This document shows, in pieces, positions 1 to 5,972 of a DNA stretch of 6,002 nucleotides. The notes below the pieces were generated by a model, which saw only the letters and a list, made by a program, of their open reading frames with translations, did not search any database and was not told the DNA's origin. The stretch's first letter is position 1. Each line of letters opens with the position of its first letter. This stretch comes from Elusimicrobia bacterium RBG_16_66_12 (GTDB taxonomy: Bacteria; Elusimicrobiota; Elusimicrobia; UBA1565; UBA9628): the NCBI GenBank assembly GCA_001800005.1, contig MGUL01000050.1, positions 1 to 6,002 of the forward strand. Direction: 5' to 3'. A program made the translations under genes and the position numbers.

Positions 1-1
1 C

Positions 2-103
2 TACCAGACGGTCAGCCGGCTGCTGTACGAGGAACTGGACACACAGCCGGCGCCAGAAACCTCCCTCCTGTACGAACGCCTTCGACGCGGCGACGACGTC
101 TGA
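2..103 (+). CDS. C-terminal end of a BTAD-domain (SARP-like) transcriptional regulator, partial
   Basis: Reading from base 2 gives 33 codons before TGA at 101-103. They include the stretches RLLYEELDTQPAPET and LLYERLRRGD. This is the usual last helix pair of the bacterial transcriptional activator domain (BTAD), whose members typically read like RLLAEELGVEPSPET followed by LYERLR. Such domains occur in SARP regulators and in large AfsR/LuxR-like activators, where they form a TPR-like helical region behind a winged-helix DNA-binding domain. The DNA-binding part lies outside the window, so the exact subclass cannot be told. The protein ends very soon after the BTAD signature, so no C-terminal ATPase or extra domain follows. 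It lies directly upstream of the protease unit on the same strand and may regulate it; that role is inferred from position. Confidence 0.8.
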   Translation, partial: YQTVSRLLYEELDTQPAPETSLLYERLRRGDDV

Positions 104-110
104 CACCTCT

Positions 111-130
111 CGGCTGTTAGCGGTCAGCCG
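111..130 (+). terminator. Weak hairpin just after the regulator stop, possible terminator
   Basis: CGGCTG (111-116) and CAGCCG (125-130) can form a 6-bp stem with an 8-base loop, starting 7 bases after the TGA at 101-103. No T-run follows (the next bases are TCCGTCATTCC), so a classical intrinsic terminator is not shown. It may only slow the polymerase, or be chance in GC-rich DNA. Confidence 0.2.
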
Positions 131-144
131 TCCGTCATTCCTCC

Positions 145-213
145 AGCCACGTCCTGAGCCACCAAGCCACATCCACCCGGCCGGGACTGCGTGAGCCCGT
201 CGAAGGATGTGGC
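145..213. repeat. Direct repeat AGCCACRTCC x2 with an inverted copy downstream; operator-like
   Basis: AGCCACGTCC at 145-154 recurs as AGCCACATCC at 165-174, 20 bases start to start with one mismatch. A shorter AGCCAC lies between them at 157-162. The second copy also forms a perfect 9-bp inverted repeat with GGATGTGGC at 205-213. The 30-base loop contains a 10-bp palindrome CCCGGCCGGG at 176-185. SARP-family activators are known to bind short direct repeats, so this cluster between the regulator and its putative targets could be a binding site. That function is inference. Confidence 0.35.
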
Positions 214-380
214 GGGAAAGCCCCTGCGCTTGGCAAGCTCGGCGCGGGGCAAGGGCAGGAGGGCATGGCTCGCACTGGACTGGCCGGCAACTCCGTTCAC
301 TGGGCCACTCCCAACCCTCCGGGTCCCACCCCGAGCCCCCTCGCATACCCAGGGCCTCTCCGGCTGCTGGCCATCTCGTA

Positions 381-417
381 GAAGCGCTTCTGGAAGCACC
401 TACCGGTACGCTTCAGG
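381..417. repeat. Nested palindromes with a CGCTTCnGG direct repeat upstream of the small ORF
   Basis: GAAGCGCTTC at 381-390 is a perfect 10-bp palindrome and TACCGGTA at 401-408 a perfect 8-bp one. CGCTTCTGG (385-393) recurs as CGCTTCAGG (409-417), 24 bases start to start. GAAGC at 393-397 can also pair with GCTTC at 410-414 around TACCGGTA. The cluster lies 42-78 bases upstream of the proposed start at 459, a plausible place for an operator or 5'-UTR structure. No function can be shown from the sequence. Confidence 0.3.
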
Positions 418-443
418 CCATATGCGCCCATTTGAATCATCTT

Positions 444-449
444 GAGGGT
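444..449 (+). promoter_or_regulatory. Ribosome binding site GAGGGT for the small ORF
   Basis: GAGGGT at 444-449 lies 9 bases before the TTG at 459, which is good spacing. The alternative TTG at 453 is only 3 bases away. The ATG at 495 has no purine-rich site in front of it. This is the main reason for choosing the TTG at 459. Confidence 0.4.
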
Positions 450-458
450 AGCTTGGGC

Positions 459-671
459 TTGAACCCTGCCTCCGTCCAGTGGAATACGTTTGTGATGCGC
501 CTGTGGAGCGATACCCCGGCCGGGCAGCCACGCGGTGAGATCGTGCACGTGCAGACCAAGGAGTCCTTCCATTTCGCCACCTGGGCGCAGGCCGAAGCCT
601 TCATCCGACGTTTCGTGCCCGGGCTCGACGCCGGCGACCCCAACCCAGATCCACCGGGTCCAACGCCATGA
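459..671 (+). CDS. Small conserved-type protein of unknown function, about 70 residues
   Basis: The frame ends at TGA 669-671. The central part, NTFVMRLWSDTP, then GEIVHVQTKESFHFATWAQ, then AEAFIRRFVPGL, resembles short uncharacterised proteins that I associate with Chloroflexota, with the pattern FVVRIW...W.G.I.HV.SGE...F.DLD.LLAFI. These are often found near BTAD regulators; this is recalled pattern similarity, not a database result. The predicted fold is a few beta strands and one C-terminal helix, with no signal peptide or membrane segment, so it is probably cytoplasmic. The tail DAGDPNPDPPGPTP is disordered. The family-like segment begins before the ATG at 495, so a TTG start at 459 is preferred. 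The open frame continues upstream to 207, but that part looks non-coding. Its function is unknown; a role in control or assembly of the unit is a guess. Confidence 0.6.
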   Translation: MNPASVQWNTFVMRLWSDTPAGQPRGEIVHVQTKESFHFATWAQAEAFIRRFVPGLDAGDPNPDPPGPTP

Positions 672-745
672 ATCCGAGATGTTCGCTGGAAGCAGCTCGT
701 CGGTCGTGGTGGGCACGGCCCGGGCGCAGGAAAGGTGAGGGATGA
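668..745 (+). CDS. Candidate bridging micro-ORF, 25 codons, linking the small ORF to the first protease gene
   Basis: ATG at 668-670 overlaps the small ORF's stop as ATGA (668-671). The frame runs MNPRCSLEAARRSWWARPGR and on to a TGA at 743-745, which itself overlaps the next gene's start as ATGA (742-745). The product is Arg-rich with no recognisable fold, so any value is likely in the act of translation: ribosomes finishing the small ORF could restart here and be delivered to the protease start. No strong ribosome site precedes 668. The same layout recurs at the next two junctions, which is the main reason to list it. It could still be chance. Confidence 0.25.
   Translation: MNPRCSLEAARRSWWARPGRRKGEG
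728..740 (+). promoter_or_regulatory. Purine-rich ribosome binding site for the first metalloprotease gene
   Basis: AGGAAAGGTGAGG at 728-740 runs nearly up to the ATG at 742. The AGGA/AAGG part lies at a usual distance from it. This supports the start at 742 rather than the in-frame ATG at 766, which would leave a shorter signal-peptide n-region. Confidence 0.5.
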
Positions 746-3303
746 CCAGCATCGTCCGACGCGCCATGGCGGGGCGGCTGGCCATCGCGGCCGGCATCGT
801 TTTGATGAGCATGTTCGCCGGACTTCCGGCACCGATGCCGGCCTATGCCCAGTGCGGTCTCCCTGGCACGCCTCCGTGTCCGCCGCCCAGACGGCCCACC
901 AAGACGCCGACCCCGCGACCCACCCGCATCCCTCCGACGGCTACCGCCAGCCCCACGATCACCGAAACGCCCACCGTGACAGCCTCGGCCACGCCCACGC
1001 GCACCCCGAGTTCGACCCCGACGGTCACGCCGACCGCTAACCCCATCCCGCCGTTCATCGATTGGGTCGGGAAGGCGCTCAAGCCGCTCAATCCTCCGGT
1101 CGAGGTCATCCAGATGGTGCCGTCGTGGATGATGCCGCCCAACATCAAGGTCGAGGCGGTAGAGATCACCCAGGCGATCCAATGCTTGCACAACCTGGAA
1201 TGCGCCGACAATTCGGTGCCGTTATATACGGGCAAGCCGACGATGGTGCGCGTCTACCTGCGGCTGACAGCCGGTCCGAACACCTACGAGCCCGGAATAT
1301 GGGGCGCGCTGTGCCCCGGCTCCACCGGCCTGCCAGGCTGTGCCAATCCCGTCCGGCCCATCAATGTGACCTGGGCCAAGGCGATCGCCGATCCGGTGGA
1401 CGAGTATCGGCCCCTTCTCAACGGCACCCTCAACTTCATCTTGCCCCCCAACTGGGTGGCCTCTCCAAGCCAGCTCTCGCTTACCGCCTACGTCAACTAC
1501 AAGGGAGAGAACCTACCCTCCGAGTTCTACCTCAAGGACAACTTCAAGTACGCGGAAGCCGAAGTGGTCGTGTCACAGCCTCTGGCGGTGATGTTCGCGC
1601 TGATCCAGGACCATGGGATCACCGCCGACATGAATTCGGAGTGGCCGATCCTGGCGTACATGCGCGGCATTTACCCGACGGGCGACGTGCGCCCGTGGAT
1701 CGGCGCTCAGCTGCTGGGCAAGTCCTACGCCTTCTCCACCCCCAAAGGCAGCTGCGGCCAGGGGTTCTACGATCTCCTCACGGACCTGTGGATGATTCGG
1801 GGCAGCTACCCTGAGGTCTACTACGGCATGCTGGCCGCCCAATCATGGAACAAGGACCCCAGCTTCGGTGGCGCCGTCGGGTGCGGTTGGCTCGGAGTCA
1901 AGGTTGGCGCCGGCATCGTCCTGCCGACGGCCAGCAAATCCACCTGGGATGCCGTGCCGCTGATCGCCGGCCACGAGGTCGGCCACGCCATCGGCCGACC
2001 GCATGCTCCCGGCTGCAAAGCCGGAGATCCAGACCCCAACTATCCCCGGCCGAATGGTCAACTGGACGAGGTCGGAGTCAACCTGGCGCATCTTTGGACG
2101 TACGACACGTACCGTCACGACTACATGGGCTACTGCGATCATTACATCGACACCGCCTGGACATCGATCTACGAGTACGCCCAGGTCGCGGCGGATCTCC
2201 CCGCTGGCGTGGCGATGCAGGCGCGGGCTGGAGTCGCCGCACCAGTCGCCGTCGTCCCCGTCCTGGTCGCATCGGGAGAGGCGGCTCCCGGGAGCGTCAA
2301 CCTCTCCTCAGGTTTCTTCCTCATGGACTCGGCCTCGGCGCCGCCTCGGTCGCCGGACGAAGGACCGTATACGGTCGAGCTTTTGGATGCTTCCGGCCAG
2401 GTCCTCTATCACCAGCACTTTCAACCCTTCGCCGCCAGCGGCCAAGGGCCCATCTCGGCGGGTCAGCCATGGGACTCGGGCAAGGGGCTGGCCGAAGGAC
2501 CATTCAGTCTGGTGATCCCGGCGCCGGAGGGAGTCGCGACAGTGGTCTTTCGCTTCGGCGTGAACGAAGTGGGGAGCCTCAAGGTCAGTCGCCGCGCGCC
2601 CATCGTCACATGGACTGCGCCGTCCGCCGCCGAACCGTGGGGCGCCAGCGGCCTCCATCCTCTGTCATGGGAGGCGAGCGATCCCGACGGAGACCTTCTC
2701 CAGTACCTGGTGCAGTACACGAGCGATGGCGGCATCCGCTGGCGGACGATCGCCGCCGGCCTGTCGGGGACGCAGCTCGACGTCGAAGCCGCACTCCTCT
2801 CCGGCGGGGATCAAGCCTCCTTCCGCGTCCTGGCGACGGACGGTTTCTTCACCACGGCAGCGACTTCCCCGTCGCTATCGGTGGAAGGAAAGCCACCGCT
2901 GGTGCACATCTTTGAGCCCGCCTATGACCTGCGCCAGGGAGCACCCATCTTCCTCGACGCCGCGGCGACGGACGTCGAAGACGGGCCGATCCCGGCCTCC
3001 AGCCTGACGTGGACCTCGGGCGACGGGAAGACAATGGGTAGCGGCGACTCGATCCTCATTCCCTCTCTGATGGAGGGCCTGCATCACATCACTCTCACGG
3101 CCGTTGACCAGGATGGAATGGCCTCCCAGGCGGAGGCTCAACTTCAGGTTGGCCCCGGCTACCCCATGACCTTGCCGGGACGCCAAGGTGCTTCCCCGTT
3201 CGTCGCCTATCTTGTTCTTCTGGGCATCCCGGCGCTGATCGTCGCCGGCGCGTTCATCGTGGGACGCGCCACGCGACGACCCAAGCAGGGCGGTCAGGGA
3301 TGA
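742..3303 (+). CDS. Secreted, membrane-anchored metzincin-like zinc metalloprotease with two Ig/FN3-like domains
   Basis: The 853-residue product begins with a signal peptide: basic residues to 12, a hydrophobic core around 13-28, and a likely cut after AYA at 36. A Thr/Pro-rich spacer follows (about 44-107), then a region with VEITQAIQC and SVPLYTGKPTMVRVYL (about 137-172), a pairing known from the N-terminal parts of other large bacterial metalloproteases. The catalytic motif is HEVGHAIGRPH at 411-421, matching the metzincin HExxHxxGxxH: zinc ligands H411, H415 and H421, and general base E412. A Met-turn YMGYC lies at 461-465. Cys pairs 148/154, 191/200, 338/381 and 425/465 suggest disulfides outside the cell. 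Two beta-sandwich domains follow (about 620-714 and 718-803); the first carries an Asp-box-like TSDGGIRW. A transmembrane helix at about 820-841 and tail RATRRPKQ anchor the protein with the protease outward. The WTSIYEY after the Met-turn recalls M66-type proteases, but I do not assign a peptidase family. Substrate unknown. Confidence 0.85.
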   Translation: MTSIVRRAMAGRLAIAAGIVLMSMFAGLPAPMPAYAQCGLPGTPPCPPPRRPTKTPTPRPTRIPPTATASPTITETPTVTASATPTRTPSSTPTVTPTANPIPPFIDWVGKALKPLNPPVEVIQMVPSWMMPPNIKVEAVEITQAIQCLHNLECADNSVPLYTGKPTMVRVYLRLTAGPNTYEPGIWGALCPGSTGLPGCANPVRPINVTWAKAIADPVDEYRPLLNGTLNFILPPNWVASPSQLSLTAYVNYKGENLPSEFYLKDNFKYAEAEVVVSQPLAVMFALIQDHGITADMNSEWPILAYMRGIYPTGDVRPWIGAQLLGKSYAFSTPKGSCGQGFYDLLTDLWMIRGSYPEVYYGMLAAQSWNKDPSFGGAVGCGWLGVKVGAGIVLPTASKSTWDAVPLIAGHEVGHAIGRPHAPGCKAGDPDPNYPRPNGQLDEVGVNLAHLWTYDTYRHDYMGYCDHYIDTAWTSIYEYAQVAADLPAGVAMQARAGVAAPVAVVPVLVASGEAAPGSVNLSSGFFLMDSASAPPRSPDEGPYTVELLDASGQVLYHQHFQPFAASGQGPISAGQPWDSGKGLAEGPFSLVIPAPEGVATVVFRFGVNEVGSLKVSRRAPIVTWTAPSAAEPWGASGLHPLSWEASDPDGDLLQYLVQYTSDGGIRWRTIAAGLSGTQLDVEAALLSGGDQASFRVLATDGFFTTAATSPSLSVEGKPPLVHIFEPAYDLRQGAPIFLDAAATDVEDGPIPASSLTWTSGDGKTMGSGDSILIPSLMEGLHHITLTAVDQDGMASQAEAQLQVGPGYPMTLPGRQGASPFVAYLVLLGIPALIVAGAFIVGRATRRPKQGGQG

Positions 3304-3371
3304 CGCCCGCGTCGACCGGATGGGATGACCATGCCCGCCGAGCGATGGCTCGGGGAGGGAAGGCACCGTGA
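3300..3371 (+). CDS. Candidate bridging micro-ORF, 23 codons, linking the two protease paralogues
   Basis: ATG at 3300-3302 overlaps the first protease's TGA as ATGA (3300-3303). The frame runs MTPASTGWDDHARRAMARGG to KAP and stops at TGA 3369-3371, which overlaps the second protease's GTG start as GTGA (3368-3371). It spans the whole 64-base gap between the genes. The product resembles nothing known. A role in coupling translation of the two large genes is inferred from the double overlap. The purine-rich GGTCAGGG just before 3300 is a weak, closely spaced ribosome site. Confidence 0.25.
   Translation: MTPASTGWDDHARRAMARGGKAP
3353..3363 (+). promoter_or_regulatory. Ribosome binding site deciding the GTG start at 3368
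   Basis: GGGAGGGAAGG at 3353-3363 contains GGAGG (3354-3358), 9 bases before GTG at 3368. An in-frame TGA at 3326-3328 closes the frame upstream and no other start codon lies between. No in-frame start downstream would leave a complete signal peptide. GTG at 3368 is therefore the only sensible start. Confidence 0.7.
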
Positions 3372-5971
3372 AGACGATTTCGTCGCATGACCGTATTTCG
3401 AGCTCCGGGCCTGTCACTCACACGCCTGCCTGGGCCATCGGACGGTTGCTGGTGCTGTCCTTGGCGGCGTTCGCGGCAGCCTCCTTGTTCTTCTTCGTCG
3501 GGCACGTCGAACCTGCCCAGGCCCAATGCGGCGGTCCCGATCCCGCCAACCCCACTTGCCCTCCGGCCAAGCGGCCGACAAAGACGCCCAGCCCGCGGCC
3601 GACGCGCGTCCGCACGGCGACCCCGACCGCGACCCCGACCTGCGACCTCGCCACCGGCATCGGATGCCCTTCACCGACGCCGTCATTGACGCCCACCATC
3701 ACCCTGGTGCCGACGCATACGCCGCTCCCGACGCCGACAGAACCTCCGCCCTCGCCCTTGGTGGATCTCATCACGACGCTCATCGGCAAGTTCGCCCCCG
3801 ATCCGCAGTTGACGGCTCCACTCCCTCCGTGGATTCAACCCCCCAACATCGAGATGACCGCCGTCGAGATCACTCAGGTCATCCAGTGCTTCCACAACCT
3901 CCAATGCCCGGATAATTCGGTGCCGTTGTTCAGTGGGAAGCTAACGATGGTCCGAGCCTACGTCCACATCAAGGGTGGCCCCTACCCCACACTCTATGGG
4001 ATCGGCGGGGCCCTGTGCTACGGGAACCCCGGCAGTGCTGGCTGTTTGAATCCCATTCGACCAATCTCGACGTTCACCGTCACCAGCTGGGTCGATCCGG
4101 TGTCGACCTTTCGGTCCGACCTCAAGTACACGCTGGACTTCATCCTCCCCTCCTATATGGTCACCGGAGGCGCCACTAAGGACATCACGGTGTACGTGAA
4201 CTACAACTTTGAGGATTTCCCCCAGGAGGTCTGGTACAAGGACAACTACCGGACCCTCCAGTACCAGGTCGAGCCCTCCGAGCCGCTCAACGTCACCGTC
4301 CACCTGGTCCACAACCTGAACCGGAACCATCCTAACTATCCCAACCAGATCCAGTTCGTTCTGGCCAACGCCGGCGCGGTGTGGAACGTCTACGATTTCC
4401 TCGACCTGACCTACCCCACGAGCGAGATCCATCTCTCCCAGGGTTCGACCCTCTGGTTCCGTGACTACGACACGGCTCTGGGACAAAACAACCGACGCAA
4501 GGGATGGGACGACCTTCTGACGGATCTCTGGTGGCTCCGCAACGGGTCCGGGCCGATCGCCTACGGCCTGATGCCCTCCGTGACGCTCCGAGGAGCTGGG
4601 GGCATGGGTGCCATGGACGGGTCTATGGTGTCGGGCGGCCAGGACAACGCCGAAGCCGGCGATACGGCGGGCCAGGAGATTGGCCACAACCTCGGCCGGC
4701 CTCACGCGCCTGGCTGCGGGGCTGGCGGGCCGGATGCCAACTTCCCCTCCGTAACCGGTCATATCGATGAGACCGGCGTGGATGTGCTGCACCGAACCAT
4801 CTACGAGGCGTATTGGGCCTATGACTATATGGGCTACTGCGGCGGAGTGGGCGACACGTGGACGTCCATCTACACCTACATGGCGATGGCCGGGCGCCTT
4901 CCGGCCGGCGTCTATGTCGCCCCAACCTACCACCTGGCTTCACCGCTGCCTGCCGGCACGGATGTGCTCGTCGGCTCAGGCGAAGTCACTCCTACCGCAG
5001 TCACCATCGAGCACGGCTTTTTTCACTTCGCCGCAGGGTCCTCCGTGGCCGCTACGGCGGACAGTGGTCCCTATGCGGTTGAGCTCCTTGACGCCAAGGG
5101 GACCGTGCTCACGAGGCGAAGCTTCGCTCCGGCCAGACTGAGCAACGACGAGCCCAGCGCCTCCGGCCCATTCCACCTTGTCCTCCCCTGGGTCGACGGC
5201 ACAACCGCCATCGCCTTCCGCTACCAGGATCAGGAGATCGGGCGCGTCGAGGCCAGCCGGCGAGCACCGGAGATCGCCTTCACCTCACCTTCCGAAAGCC
5301 AGGCTTGGACCGCCTCCGGCCCCCAGACCATCAGCTGGACCGGCGCCGACCGCGACCTCGACCCGCTGCAGTACATGCTCCAATACAGCACCGACGGTGG
5401 ACAATCCTGGGAAGTCCTCGCACCGAGCCTGAGCGACACCTCCCTCGAGATCGACACGTCCTACCTGCCCGGTTCGGACAATGGCCTGCTGCGCCTCATC
5501 GCCAGCGACGGACTCAACACCGTCTCGGCCGACTCCGTTCCGCTCCAGGTCGAGGGCAAGCCGCCCCTCGTACACATCTCGGGCCCATCGATCGATGACC
5601 AGCTCTTCGCCGGCGCGCCGTTGGTCCTCCAAGGGGCCGCCACCGATATCGAAGACGGCTTCCTGGGCGACGACAGCCTGAGCTGGGCTTCCAACCAGGA
5701 CGGCCTCCTCGGAACTGGACGGACGGCAGTGCTGCCGTCGCTATCCGAAGGGCCGCACACTCTCACCCTGACGGCCATCGACTCCAACGGAAACGCGTCC
5801 ACGGCGGCGGTGGACATCGTCGTCCAGCCGACGCCGGTGGTCGAGCCGGCCGCCTCCCCCTCGCCGCTGCCGTGCCTGGCGGGGGTGATCGTCATCGGCG
5901 GCGGGGCGCTGGCCGGCGCTTTCGCCATCGGACGCCGCTCGCGGCGCGTGCAGAAGCCAAAGGAGGCATGA
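3368..5971 (+). CDS. Secreted, membrane-anchored metzincin-like paralogue with a His-to-Gln change in the zinc motif
   Basis: This 867-residue protein repeats the architecture of the preceding gene. It has a long basic n-region, a hydrophobic core (about 27-45), a probable cut after AQA at 52, then QCGG and a Thr/Pro-rich spacer (about 64-130). VEITQVIQC and SVPLFSGKLTMVRAYV follow. The catalytic motif reads QEIGHNLGRPH at 436-446, so Gln (codon CAG, 4673-4675) replaces the first zinc-binding His, while E437, H440, G443, H446 and the Met-turn YMGYC (487-491) are kept. Cys pairs 174/180, 217/226 and 450/491 match the first copy, but the counterparts of its C338/C381 are missing. Two beta-sandwich domains (about 634-728 and 732-818) include an Asp-box-like STDGGQSW. 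A transmembrane helix at about 834-855 precedes the tail RRSRRVQKPK. The frame is intact with no stop or frameshift, so this is not a simple pseudogene. It may be a pseudoprotease, a binding or regulatory partner, or an enzyme with altered zinc coordination. Confidence 0.8.
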   Translation: MKTISSHDRISSSGPVTHTPAWAIGRLLVLSLAAFAAASLFFFVGHVEPAQAQCGGPDPANPTCPPAKRPTKTPSPRPTRVRTATPTATPTCDLATGIGCPSPTPSLTPTITLVPTHTPLPTPTEPPPSPLVDLITTLIGKFAPDPQLTAPLPPWIQPPNIEMTAVEITQVIQCFHNLQCPDNSVPLFSGKLTMVRAYVHIKGGPYPTLYGIGGALCYGNPGSAGCLNPIRPISTFTVTSWVDPVSTFRSDLKYTLDFILPSYMVTGGATKDITVYVNYNFEDFPQEVWYKDNYRTLQYQVEPSEPLNVTVHLVHNLNRNHPNYPNQIQFVLANAGAVWNVYDFLDLTYPTSEIHLSQGSTLWFRDYDTALGQNNRRKGWDDLLTDLWWLRNGSGPIAYGLMPSVTLRGAGGMGAMDGSMVSGGQDNAEAGDTAGQEIGHNLGRPHAPGCGAGGPDANFPSVTGHIDETGVDVLHRTIYEAYWAYDYMGYCGGVGDTWTSIYTYMAMAGRLPAGVYVAPTYHLASPLPAGTDVLVGSGEVTPTAVTIEHGFFHFAAGSSVAATADSGPYAVELLDAKGTVLTRRSFAPARLSNDEPSASGPFHLVLPWVDGTTAIAFRYQDQEIGRVEASRRAPEIAFTSPSESQAWTASGPQTISWTGADRDLDPLQYMLQYSTDGGQSWEVLAPSLSDTSLEIDTSYLPGSDNGLLRLIASDGLNTVSADSVPLQVEGKPPLVHISGPSIDDQLFAGAPLVLQGAATDIEDGFLGDDSLSWASNQDGLLGTGRTAVLPSLSEGPHTLTLTAIDSNGNASTAAVDIVVQPTPVVEPAASPSPLPCLAGVIVIGGGALAGAFAIGRRSRRVQKPKEA
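3617..3640 (+). repeat. Perfect 12-bp tandem repeat x2 in the Thr/Pro linker
   Basis: GCGACCCCGACC is present twice back to back (3617-3628, 3629-3640), encoding ATPT-ATPT in the spacer of the second protease paralogue. Because the unit is a multiple of three, slippage would change linker length without breaking the frame. Confidence 0.8.
5961..5966 (+). promoter_or_regulatory. Consensus ribosome binding site AGGAGG for the downstream gene
   Basis: AGGAGG at 5961-5966 is a full consensus site 6 bases before the ATG at 5973. It lies inside the last codons of the second paralogue. It is the strongest ribosome site in the window and supports the next gene's start. Confidence 0.75.
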
Positions 5972-5972
5972 C

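Larger units (their letters stand above)
104..458. other. Intergenic region, no convincing gene; probable promoter/operator region of the downstream unit
   Basis: About 355 bases separate the regulator stop from the proposed start of the small protein. Open frames exist here on both strands (191-445 on +, 124-399 on -), but their products are Arg/Pro/Gly/Ser-rich, match no family I recognise and look like GC-rich shadow frames. The region does contain short repeats and palindromes (111-130, 145-213, 381-417), listed separately. No clear TTGACA/TATAAT pair is visible, so I do not mark a promoter. It is the only sizeable non-coding gap in the window, and so the most likely site for the promoter of the downstream genes. 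Confidence 0.55.

Noticed and set aside
207..458. Upstream extension of the small protein to an ATG at 207
   Set aside because: The added residues are low-complexity Pro/Arg/Ser/His-rich, lack family resemblance, and would run through the repeat clusters at 381-417. A start at 459 fits the ribosome site better, although the stretch just before 459 is not fully excluded as coding.
837..863. Lipoprotein signal in the first protease (Cys two residues after AYA)
   Set aside because: The residue before the Cys is Gln, which does not fit a lipobox, and AYA|QC and AQA|QC in the paralogue fit signal peptidase I.
900..1041. Thr/Pro-coding repeats as a CRISPR or satellite array
   Set aside because: The units are short, irregular, in-frame codon repeats with no spacers; they encode a protein linker.
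601..1191. 196-codon - strand frame spanning the small ORF and the first protease start
   Set aside because: The product is Arg/Gly/His/Asp repeats that mirror the Thr/Pro linker codons on the other strand, so it is a composition artefact.
1845..2915. 356-codon open frame on the + strand in another frame
   Set aside because: It is internal to the first protease gene; the product is extremely Arg/Gly/Ser-rich and resembles no protein.
3304..3367. Terminator or promoter between the two protease genes
   Set aside because: The 64-base gap shows no stem with a T-run and no promoter-like boxes; the overlaps at both ends argue for read-through.
3941..4933. 330-codon open frame on the - strand
   Set aside because: It lies wholly inside the second protease gene, which has a signal peptide, motifs and clear paralogy. 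The antisense product is Val/Gly/Arg/His-rich with no recognisable domain, typical of a GC-rich shadow.
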